In this document: positions 1 through 5,138 of the stretch, piece after piece | How positions within the stretch are numbered: position 1 is the stretch's first letter | How the letters are laid out: each line of letters opens with the position of its first letter | From: Oscillospiraceae bacterium | GTDB taxonomy: Bacteria; Bacillota; Clostridia; Oscillospirales; Oscillospiraceae | Assembly: GCA_016286595.1 (NCBI GenBank) | Contig: JAEETR010000199.1 | Span: forward strand, 1 to 5,138 | DNA: 5,138 nt | Direction of reading: 5' to 3' | Program-made: the position numbers and the translations under genes | The notes under the pieces: model-generated | Told to the model about the DNA's origin: nothing | Seen by the model: only the letters and a program-made list of their open reading frames with translations | The model's database searches: none

Positions 1-211
1 CACCCGCGGCCTTGACGGGGCGTATACCGACGCCTACGCCCATCTGCTCGGGCAGCTCTACGAAGCGGACGGGCAGACGTTCGCGTGGAACTGTCTTGCC
101 AACGTTTCCGACGACACGGAGAAGAAAGTCATAGACCTGCTGGCTTACGACCTCAACGTGACCCCGGCCGAAGCCCGGGCCCTCCTGGAAAGCCGTATGC
201 CGCAGGACTGA
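1..211 (+). CDS. 3' end of an unrecognised protein (partial at left edge)
   Basis: The frame beginning at base 2 is open from the left edge to a TGA at 209-211, giving the last 69 residues of a protein whose start lies outside the window. Of the three forward frames, this one has coding-like codon use (many GAC, GCC, TAC, CTG). The other two hit early in-frame stops (for example TGA at 13-15). The fragment looks soluble and helical, ending in LLAYDLNVTPAEARALLESR, with one Trp and one Cys in its middle (AWNCLANVSDD). I see no membrane segment and no catalytic motif, and I do not recognise the family. It converges on the minus-strand ATPase gene and is followed 9 bases later by a strong hairpin terminator. 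That it is coding is fairly secure; its function is unknown. Confidence 0.7.
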   Translation, partial: TRGLDGAYTDAYAHLLGQLYEADGQTFAWNCLANVSDDTEKKVIDLLAYDLNVTPAEARALLESRMPQD

Positions 212-220
212 TACAAACTG

Positions 221-253
221 AAAAGCCGGACGCGGAAGCGTCCGGCTTTTTTT
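221..253. terminator. Bidirectional Rho-independent terminator between convergent genes
   Basis: A perfect 13-bp inverted repeat (221-233 pairs with 238-250) closes on a GGAA loop, which fits the stable GNRA type. The core pairing is GCCGGACGC with GCGTCCGGC. On the plus strand the stem runs into seven T's (247-253). On the minus strand it runs into four T's from the pairing A's at 221-224. It starts 9 bases after the stop of the left-edge gene and lies 15 bases past the stop of the minus-strand ATPase gene, so it can end transcription from both sides. The longer T-run favours the plus-strand gene as the stronger user. Confidence 0.93.
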
Positions 254-268
254 GATCTTCGCGGGATG

Positions 269-2512
269 TCACAGTCTTATCTTCTTTGCCGCGTCGTCAG
301 GCAGCAGGGAGGATTCCCGCTCGTGGCAGGTGAAGAGTATTATCTGGTTGTGTCTGCCCATCTCCGCCAGCAGATTAAGGGCGGCGGCACAGCGCTCGTC
401 GTCAAAGCTGTCAAGCGCGTCGTCGATTATTATGGGGCAGGCGTCCTCCTCGCCCAGCACTATGGAGCACATGGCAAGCCGCAGGGACAGATACACCTCG
501 TCATTGGTGCCCTCGGACAGCGCCATCACCGCCCTTGACACCACCTCGCCCGCGCTCATGGCGCTGGCGTTGAAGTTCCTGTCGAACACCAGCTTTTCAT
601 ACTTTCCGCCGGTGAGACGGTGGAAAATGCTGCTGGCCTTGGCGCTTATGAGGGGGGAGAATCGGCTCTGAAGACGGGAATTGGCGTCGGAGAGCGTCTC
701 CACCGCCAGCTGCAGGGCGTTGTACTTGGCCTTTTCCTCCTCGATACGCTCCGTCAGAGTGTTGATGCGTCCCTCGATTAGTATGGGGTCGCCCAGAGAG
801 CGCTGCTGGCCCACGGCAACGTCGTAGGCGCTCTGGGCCTGGGATAACTGTTCGCGGCGGCGCGTCAGGGCCTCGGCGGTATCTGCCTTGTTGCGCAGGG
901 GGATGGAGAGGATAACGTCGTCGGCGTCACCCTCGTCCTCCAGCAGCTTCCGCTGGCTCTCATACACGCTGCGGGAGGAAAGCGCCTCGAACTGTGCCCT
1001 GGTCAGGGCCTCGATGCGTCTGTCCAGCTCGTCGATGGCGGCGTAAGCCTCATCCACGCTGTTCACGCCGGGAGCGTATTTCGCGATTATATCCAGCGCC
1101 TCGCGCTCCGCCTCGTCCGCGGCGGATACTGCCCTGACACGGCGCTCCTCCGACTCCTCGTACTCCGCCTGCGCGTCGTCGCAGGCGCGGCACAGAACGC
1201 CGTAGGCGGCCCGCAGACCGTCAAGCTCCGCGGCGGAGGAAAGACCGTATTTGCCGAGGACGGCTCTGAGCTTCGCCTCAGCCTCGGCGGTATCGACGCG
1301 GCTCCTCATATACGCTGCGGCCGCGCCTGCGCCGAGGATGACCGCGGCGGCGATCCAGATCTTTGCGGAAACGATCCCCGCGACCCCGAGGATCACGGCG
1401 GCTGCCGTCAAAACGGCAAGCACGATCCACGGCCAACGCGGCAGCGCCTTCTTTTTTGCCTCTTCTATCCCGGCGGTGAGACGCAGGGCCTCGGCGGCGT
1501 CCGCGTCCGCCTCGTCGGGTCCGGCGGAGGACAGGGGAGAGGCCTGCCGCGCCTCAATGGCCTCCTCGAGATTTTTCTTCTCCCGGAGAGCGTCGGCGTC
1601 CTCCGCTTCGGCCACAGCCCTCAGCGGCTGCACTGACGCGATGGTGGAGCGCATTGAGTTGGTGTCGTCCCTTGTGAGCAGGTGGTCGTCCACCGTAAGC
1701 TCCGCGGACATGGAAGCAACGTCCCGGTCGAACTGGTTGGCACGGGAACGCAATTCCCGGATCCGGCGCACCAGATTCTGCTTTTCCAGCTTTTCGTGAG
1801 TGCGCATATCCTCCTCAAGGGAGTCGATGCTTTTTTTCAGCGTAGATATGGCGGAGCGCATCTCGGCCAGCTCGTCCACGGAACGCTCCAGCGCTCTCAT
1901 GCTTGCTCTGGCCGCCTCAAGCTCCTGCTCCATGGTGGGGATAAGACCGGTCTTGTTGTAGCGGATGCGGCGCTGCCAAGAACGCAGAAGAGCGTCCGTC
2001 TCGGAATAGGAGGCGCCCTCCTGACCGGTGGTGACGAGAGCGGCTATGCGCTTTTCAAGCTCGCCGTCCTGACTCACCTTTATTCCCGGACGGTTAATGT
2101 ACGCCGTGCGCTCGAAAACGTGCTCCGGTACCCCTGTGAGCATCTCCCCGGCGCTCTCGCCGGTCATGGAGGAGAGGACCTCGCCGGTGCCGGTCATACG
2201 GGCGGTAAAGGTCTTCATGGGGGAGCTTTTTGTGCCGGAGCGCTCGATGGTGACGTCGTTCCCGGCCCAGGTCACCTCCATGCTGCCCTCCATGGCGCCG
2301 TCGTCCCAGGGACGGTAGCGGTTTTTGACGGCCAGCCTGCCGGCGCTGTCGCGCTCGGAGGTGTCGATGCCGTAAAGCATGGCCTTTATGAAGGCGCACC
2401 AGGTGCTTTTGCCGGACTCGTTGGGGGCGGTTATCACGTTCAGCCCCGGAGACAGTTCAAGAGCGGAATTTTTCAGCTTGCCGAAGCTGGCGCGCATGGA
2501 TTTTATCCTCAT
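269..2512 (-). CDS. Rad50/SbcC-like (YhaN-type) ATPase with central membrane hairpin
   Basis: This is a predicted ABC-type ATPase of the SMC/Rad50 group, 747 residues from the ATG at 2512. Walker A is at 29-37 (APNESGKST). Near the C-terminus come the signature LSEGTNDEVYLSLRLA (665-680), Walker B PIIIDD (693-698), the D-loop region ALDSFDDER (699-707) and the H-loop FTCHE (His730). The DD in Walker B, where SMC proteins have DE, and the LSxGT signature are typical of YhaN-like proteins. Charged heptad-like helices at about 192-325 and 408-615 suggest an antiparallel coiled coil. Between them, two hydrophobic stretches (about 362-381 and 384-401), preceded by KKK, look like a membrane hairpin in the place of Rad50's zinc hook. 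As I recall, Bacillus subtilis YhaN is longer (around 960 residues). The partner is the phosphoesterase gene just upstream, whose TGA overlaps this ATG. An in-frame ATG at 2521 would add MAS; I prefer 2512 because family proteins begin at the MRIK-type strand. Confidence 0.92.
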   Translation of the reverse strand: MRIKSMRASFGKLKNSALELSPGLNVITAPNESGKSTWCAFIKAMLYGIDTSERDSAGRLAVKNRYRPWDDGAMEGSMEVTWAGNDVTIERSGTKSSPMKTFTARMTGTGEVLSSMTGESAGEMLTGVPEHVFERTAYINRPGIKVSQDGELEKRIAALVTTGQEGASYSETDALLRSWQRRIRYNKTGLIPTMEQELEAARASMRALERSVDELAEMRSAISTLKKSIDSLEEDMRTHEKLEKQNLVRRIRELRSRANQFDRDVASMSAELTVDDHLLTRDDTNSMRSTIASVQPLRAVAEAEDADALREKKNLEEAIEARQASPLSSAGPDEADADAAEALRLTAGIEEAKKKALPRWPWIVLAVLTAAAVILGVAGIVSAKIWIAAAVILGAGAAAAYMRSRVDTAEAEAKLRAVLGKYGLSSAAELDGLRAAYGVLCRACDDAQAEYEESEERRVRAVSAADEAEREALDIIAKYAPGVNSVDEAYAAIDELDRRIEALTRAQFEALSSRSVYESQRKLLEDEGDADDVILSIPLRNKADTAEALTRRREQLSQAQSAYDVAVGQQRSLGDPILIEGRINTLTERIEEEKAKYNALQLAVETLSDANSRLQSRFSPLISAKASSIFHRLTGGKYEKLVFDRNFNASAMSAGEVVSRAVMALSEGTNDEVYLSLRLAMCSIVLGEEDACPIIIDDALDSFDDERCAAALNLLAEMGRHNQIILFTCHERESSLLPDDAAKKIRL

Positions 2513-3597
2513 GGACGCCATCCCTCCCGTCCTTCAAGAGCGGCTATGCCGTATCTGGCGGCAAGCACGGCGGCGGCTCTGTCGCCGCCCTCGTCGTAAA
2601 TGGCCTTCAGTTTCGTCAGGAACAGACCCGTCAGCGATTCGTCGTCCATGCCGCTCCACAGGTCCCGGGCGGCCACGGTGCGGTCCTTCACGGTGACGCT
2701 GAAGAACCTCTCTCCCAGCGCCGACGCGATGGCCTCCCCGTCAACCTGCCCGTCGTACTCGCCGGAGAGGACCACGCGCAGGATATCGCCGTCGTTGAGC
2801 CCTTCGCAGGCGGCAAGGACCGCGCTTACGGCGTCTGCGCTGCCGGTGAGGTCGACGGCGGTCTCGACGTACTGCCGTCCGCCCACGGGCACGAACTCAA
2901 GCCTGCAGCTGCCCGTGTCCACGGTGCCCACGATGACGCCCTTGACGCCGGTCTCGTCGAAGCCTCTGCCCTGAGGACAGCCGGGATATGCGTAGTACGT
3001 ATCCCCGGCCTTCTTTATCCCGGAATAGGCGTGGATGTGGCCCAGCGCCAGATAGTCAAGGCCGGAGGCGGCGATATCGGCGGGGGACACGGCATTGTAG
3101 CGCTCGCCCCCGGCGGTGTCGCCGTGGAGCACCATAACGTCGATCCTGCCGTCGTCCGGAGCGGTGAAGCCGGTGAGAAGAGGGGATGAGGAGGGGGCGG
3201 TGAACCCCGCGCCCCAAACCCGGCAGTTCAGGTCCTCAAGCTCCACGCATCGGATGTCCGGCGAGGTGAATATATGTACGTTTTCAGGGAAATCCATGAA
3301 GAAATAGGGGGATTTGGAACAGAAAAAGTCGTGATTGCCCGGGGATATGAATATCCGGGCGTCCATCTCGGAAAAAACCTGCCGCAGCACCTGCCCGGTC
3401 TCGTAATAGGCCGTGTCGCTGTCGAATAGGTCCCCGGACAGCAGCACGATATCGGCCTTTTCGTCCCTTGCTATGGACGCGATGCGCTCTGCCATCGCGC
3501 GCTGCTGGGCGCGCATGACGGCGGCCTTCTCGTCTGACAGGGACTCGAAGGGGGAGTCCAGATGGAAATCCGCGGCGTGCAGGATCTTAATGCTCAT
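2509..3597 (-). CDS. SbcD/Mre11/YhaO-like metallophosphoesterase (DNA exonuclease subunit)
   Basis: This 362-residue protein carries the full set of calcineurin-like phosphoesterase motifs in order: DFH (Asp10, His12), GDLFD (55-59), GNHD (87-90), HGD (His158) and GHIH (186-189). These residues bind the two metal ions, usually Mn2+, that drive nuclease cleavage in Mre11/SbcD enzymes. The remaining 170 or so residues match in place and length the capping and ATPase-docking region of the family. No signal peptide or membrane segment is seen, so it should be cytosolic, perhaps brought to the membrane by its partner. GGAGG at 3606-3602 lies 4 bases before the ATG, a slightly short spacing. The gene follows the malic enzyme after 23 bases, and its TGA overlaps the ATPase ATG, so the two products are very likely subunits of one complex. 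In vivo substrates cannot be told from sequence; YhaO/YhaN and SbcCD are both close models. Confidence 0.93.
   Translation of the reverse strand: MSIKILHAADFHLDSPFESLSDEKAAVMRAQQRAMAERIASIARDEKADIVLLSGDLFDSDTAYYETGQVLRQVFSEMDARIFISPGNHDFFCSKSPYFFMDFPENVHIFTSPDIRCVELEDLNCRVWGAGFTAPSSSPLLTGFTAPDDGRIDVMVLHGDTAGGERYNAVSPADIAASGLDYLALGHIHAYSGIKKAGDTYYAYPGCPQGRGFDETGVKGVIVGTVDTGSCRLEFVPVGGRQYVETAVDLTGSADAVSAVLAACEGLNDGDILRVVLSGEYDGQVDGEAIASALGERFFSVTVKDRTVAARDLWSGMDDESLTGLFLTKLKAIYDEGGDRAAAVLAARYGIAALEGREGWRP
2522..2534 (-). promoter_or_regulatory. Ribosome binding region deciding the ATPase start
   Basis: On the minus strand the sequence reads AAGGACGGGAGGG before the two candidate starts. GGAGG (2527-2523) lies 10 bases before the ATG at 2512 but only 1 base before the ATG at 2521. 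The weaker AAGGA (2534-2530) would serve the 2521 start with an 8-base gap. The better Shine-Dalgarno match and the ATGA overlap with the upstream stop favour 2512. The site lies inside the 3' end of the phosphoesterase gene, consistent with coupled translation. Confidence 0.6.
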
Positions 3598-3620
3598 GGT
3601 ACCTCCGTTCGTCGAATGAC

Positions 3621-4796
3621 TTATATCCGGGCCGCTCCGGTCCTGCGGGCAGCCTCCGCCACCGCGGCGGCTATGGCGGGCACGCAGCGCTTGTCGAAGG
3701 GCTGGGGGATGATGTTTTCGGGCCCCAGCTCGTTCTCGGGGATGATGGAGGCCAGCGCGTCCACGGCGGCCAGCTTCATCTCGTCGTTTATCTCCGAGGC
3801 CCTCACGTCGAAGGCGCCCCGGAATATGCCGGGGAAGGCCAGAACGTTGTTTATCTGGTTGGGGTAGTCGCTCCTGCCGGAGGCCACTATGGCGGCACCG
3901 GCGGCCCGGGCCTCCTCGGGGAATATCTCCGGGTCGGGGTTGGCGCAGGCGAATATCACGGCGTCGCGGTTCATGGTGCGCACCATGTCCTGCGTCACGA
4001 GACCCGGCGCGGAGAAGCCCATGAATACGTCCGCCCCCGCGAGAGCGTCCGCCAGCGTGCCGGTGACGCCGCCGGGGTTCGTTATCCCCGCCAGCTCCCG
4101 ACGGTCAGGCCCCATGCCGGCGGAGTTGTCCGCGGTCATTATGCCCTGCCGGTCGACGAGGGTGATGTTCCCGCACCCGGCAGTCATGAGAAGGCGGCAC
4201 ACGGCGGCGCCCGCCGCGCCCACGCCGTTTATCACTATCTTCGCGGAGGACAGGTCCTTGCCCACCACCTTCATGGCGTTTTTAAGCCCCGCCAAGGCTA
4301 TCACGGCGGTGCCGTGCTGGTCGTCGTGGAACACGGGTATGTCGCATATCTCCCGCAGACGCCGTTCTATCTCGAAGCAGCGGGGGGCGGATATGTCCTC
4401 CAGATTTATGCCGCCGAAGCTGCCGGATATGAGCTTCACCGTGCGCACGATGTCGTCCACGTCCTTGCTGCCGATGCAAAGGGGGAAGGCGTCAACGCCG
4501 CCGAAGCTCTTGAAAAGCACGCATTTGCCCTCCATTACGGGCATGCCCGCCTCCGGGCCGATGTCGCCCAGACCCAGCACGGCGGAGCCGTCGGTTATCA
4601 CGGCGCACATGTTCCACCGCCGCGTCAGCTCGTAGCTTTTGGAGGGGTCGTCCTTTATGGCAAGGCAGGGCCGGGCCACTCCCGGCGTGTATGCCAGGGA
4701 CAGCTCGTCCCTGTTGGTGACGGGCACGGTGGCGTTTACCTCGATCTTTCCGCGCCATTTGGCGTGCTCGATAAGTGACTGTGCGGCGTAATCCAT
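3621..4796 (-). CDS. Malic enzyme, short NAD(P)-dependent form (oxaloacetate-decarboxylating)
   Basis: It converts malate to pyruvate and CO2 with reduction of NAD+ or NADP+, linking C4 acids to pyruvate in the cytosol. The 391-residue length matches the short bacterial form, without the C-terminal phosphotransacetylase-like domain of the roughly 760-residue MaeB. Visible motifs are AYTPGVA with the likely catalytic Tyr36, TDGSAVLGLGDIGP (68-81), EGKCVLFKSFGGVDAFP with the likely catalytic Lys91, NLEDI with metal ligands Glu133/Asp134, FHDDQHGTA (156-163) with Asp158/159, a Rossmann GVGAAG (191-196), CANPDPEI (284-291) and NQINNVLAFPGIFRGA (313-328). Asp215 ends the second Rossmann strand (LVDR), which hints at NAD+ preference, but that is weak evidence. 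The start is supported by AAAGGAG (4812-4806), 9 bases before the ATG. It is the first gene of the apparent operon. I see no clear sigma-70 promoter in the bases just upstream. Confidence 0.96.
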   Translation of the reverse strand: MDYAAQSLIEHAKWRGKIEVNATVPVTNRDELSLAYTPGVARPCLAIKDDPSKSYELTRRWNMCAVITDGSAVLGLGDIGPEAGMPVMEGKCVLFKSFGGVDAFPLCIGSKDVDDIVRTVKLISGSFGGINLEDISAPRCFEIERRLREICDIPVFHDDQHGTAVIALAGLKNAMKVVGKDLSSAKIVINGVGAAGAAVCRLLMTAGCGNITLVDRQGIMTADNSAGMGPDRRELAGITNPGGVTGTLADALAGADVFMGFSAPGLVTQDMVRTMNRDAVIFACANPDPEIFPEEARAAGAAIVASGRSDYPNQINNVLAFPGIFRGAFDVRASEINDEMKLAAVDALASIIPENELGPENIIPQPFDKRCVPAIAAAVAEAARRTGAARI

Positions 4797-4805
4797 ATGT
4801 ACTGG

Positions 4806-4812
4806 CTCCTTT
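4806..4812 (-). promoter_or_regulatory. Ribosome binding site of the malic enzyme gene
   Basis: AAAGGAG on the minus strand lies 9 bases before the ATG at 4796 and fixes that start. It lies only 23 bases downstream of the stop of the RHS remnant, so the malic enzyme leader sits right at the edge of the foreign-looking DNA. No hairpin terminator separates the two, so read-through from the right is possible. Confidence 0.75.
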
Positions 4813-4835
4813 CGAATGTGAAAGTTTGTATTTTT

Positions 4836-4904
4836 TTATGAAGTGCTGTCCGGGTTCTTCTCGTTGCCGAAGGCGTCGTAGTCGTAGCTCTTGGTGATGT
4901 TATT
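4836..4904 (-). pseudogene. Orphan fragment of an RHS/YD-repeat core
   Basis: Read on the minus strand, this stretch encodes NNITKSYDYDAFGNEKNPD followed by STS and a TAA (4838-4836). YDYDAFGNE and the following KNPD are characteristic of the RHS core just before its C-terminal tip, where intact proteins normally continue with a TNPFRY-like segment. Here the frame ends at TAA before that point. Upstream, the recognisable similarity ends at about 4904, although the frame remains open further into the neighbouring coding frame and has no convincing start codon or ribosome binding site. Its composition (GCC, TTC, GGC, AAC codons) is richer in G+C than the adjoining reading frame. It is best read as a leftover recombination fragment and not as a functional gene. 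The motif match is from memory, on 22 codons only. Confidence 0.72.
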
Positions 4905-4906
4905 AT

Positions 4907-5138
4907 CTAATCCTCTAAATCCGTGCGTTTGAACACAAGTTTTTTGTAGGCACCATCGAAGATGTTGTCAATACTTTCGCCGCCGAGATATATTATAAAA
5001 CTTTTTTTGCTCAAATAATATCCGCTGCCACGTAATAATAAATCATCATCATAGCTGTATGTCTCTTTAACTTTATCTAAATCCCACACTAACACTCTTC
5101 CAATACGGTCAATTGTTATTTCTAAATGTTTTATTTCA
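4907..5138 (-). CDS. 3' end of an AT-rich unknown protein, possible immunity protein of an RHS toxin locus (partial)
   Basis: On the minus strand the frame is open from the right edge (first full codon at 5137) to a TAG at 4909-4907, giving 76 residues with no stop. A GTG at 5095 could start a 62-residue protein, but no ribosome binding site precedes it and the frame continues upstream, so this is more likely the C-terminal part of a longer gene. The sequence is acidic and polar with alternating strand-like segments (ITIDRIGRVLVWDLD, KSFIIYLGGESIDNI, KKLVFKR) and no membrane segment or signal peptide. By hand count it has about 34% G+C, with many TTA, ATA, AAA and TAT codons, unlike its GC-rich neighbours, which suggests horizontal transfer. 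I do not recognise the family. The immunity idea rests only on composition, apparent small size and the abutting RHS remnant; the tail of an RHS toxin tip is an alternative. Confidence 0.55.
   Translation of the reverse strand, partial: EIKHLEITIDRIGRVLVWDLDKVKETYSYDDDLLLRGSGYYLSKKSFIIYLGGESIDNIFDGAYKKLVFKRTDLED

Noticed and set aside
1181..1192. A CxxC motif (CRAC) at residues 441-444 of the ATPase, reminiscent of the Rad50 CPxC zinc hook.
   Set aside because: It lies about 40 residues past the membrane hairpin within predicted helix, not at the coiled-coil apex, and lacks the proline of a true hook. Probably chance.
1682..2599. A 305-residue open frame on the plus strand opposite the ATPase gene, with other long antisense frames across 252-4778.
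   Set aside because: These are mirror frames of GC-rich coding sequence. Their translations are low-complexity and lack domains, while the minus-strand frames carry complete catalytic motifs.
4821..4840. Seven T's on the plus strand (4831-4837) as a possible terminator tail.
   Set aside because: No GC-rich hairpin precedes it on the plus strand, and on the minus strand it is an A-run in the malic enzyme leader.
4907..5095. A complete 62-residue gene starting at the GTG at 5095.
   Set aside because: The frame is open to the window edge, no Shine-Dalgarno sequence precedes the GTG, and the upstream codons have the same composition, so it is more likely the tail of a longer gene.
1..5138. CRISPR arrays, tRNA or rRNA genes, insertion sequences or transposase genes.
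   Set aside because: Reading both strands, I saw no regularly spaced repeats, no tRNA-like clover pattern, no rRNA-like sequence and no transposase motifs.

Overview
The window looks like a GC-rich bacterial chromosome segment (hand count of one 60-base stretch in the malic enzyme gene: 67% G+C). It has short intergenic gaps, strong GGAGG-type ribosome binding sites, a YhaO/YhaN-type nuclease pair, a short malic enzyme, and an RHS remnant whose wording (YDYDAFGNEKNPD) I associate with Clostridia. A high-GC anaerobic Firmicute is my best guess. That is an inference from gene content; no rRNA or other marker gene is present.

Layout from left to right: (1) bases 1-211 are the 3' end of an unrecognised plus-strand gene. 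(2) Bases 221-253 are a perfect bidirectional hairpin terminator between convergent genes. (3) Bases 269-4796 are a compact minus-strand operon, transcribed right to left: malic enzyme, a 23-base gap, an SbcD/Mre11/YhaO-like metallophosphoesterase, a 4-base ATGA overlap, then a Rad50/SbcC/YhaN-like ATPase with a membrane hairpin in the middle of its coiled coil. (4) Bases 4836-4904 are a minus-strand remnant of an RHS/YD-repeat core. (5) From 4907 to the right edge is an AT-rich (about 34% G+C by hand count) minus-strand reading frame that stays open at the edge, so it is the 3' end of a larger gene.

The nuclease and ATPase almost certainly work together: an SbcD/Mre11-type phosphoesterase paired with an SMC-like ATPase forms a DNA-end-processing complex, and the overlapping stop and start suggest coupled translation. 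The malic enzyme (malate to pyruvate plus CO2) has no obvious functional link to them and may simply share a transcript. The most interesting part is the right edge. An AT-rich small-protein-like frame directly abuts an orphan piece of RHS core, which is how polymorphic-toxin loci look when toxin/immunity cassettes and displaced RHS tips accumulate behind a full-length RHS gene. Such a gene, if present, would lie beyond base 5138. Apart from that, the window is ordinary housekeeping sequence.
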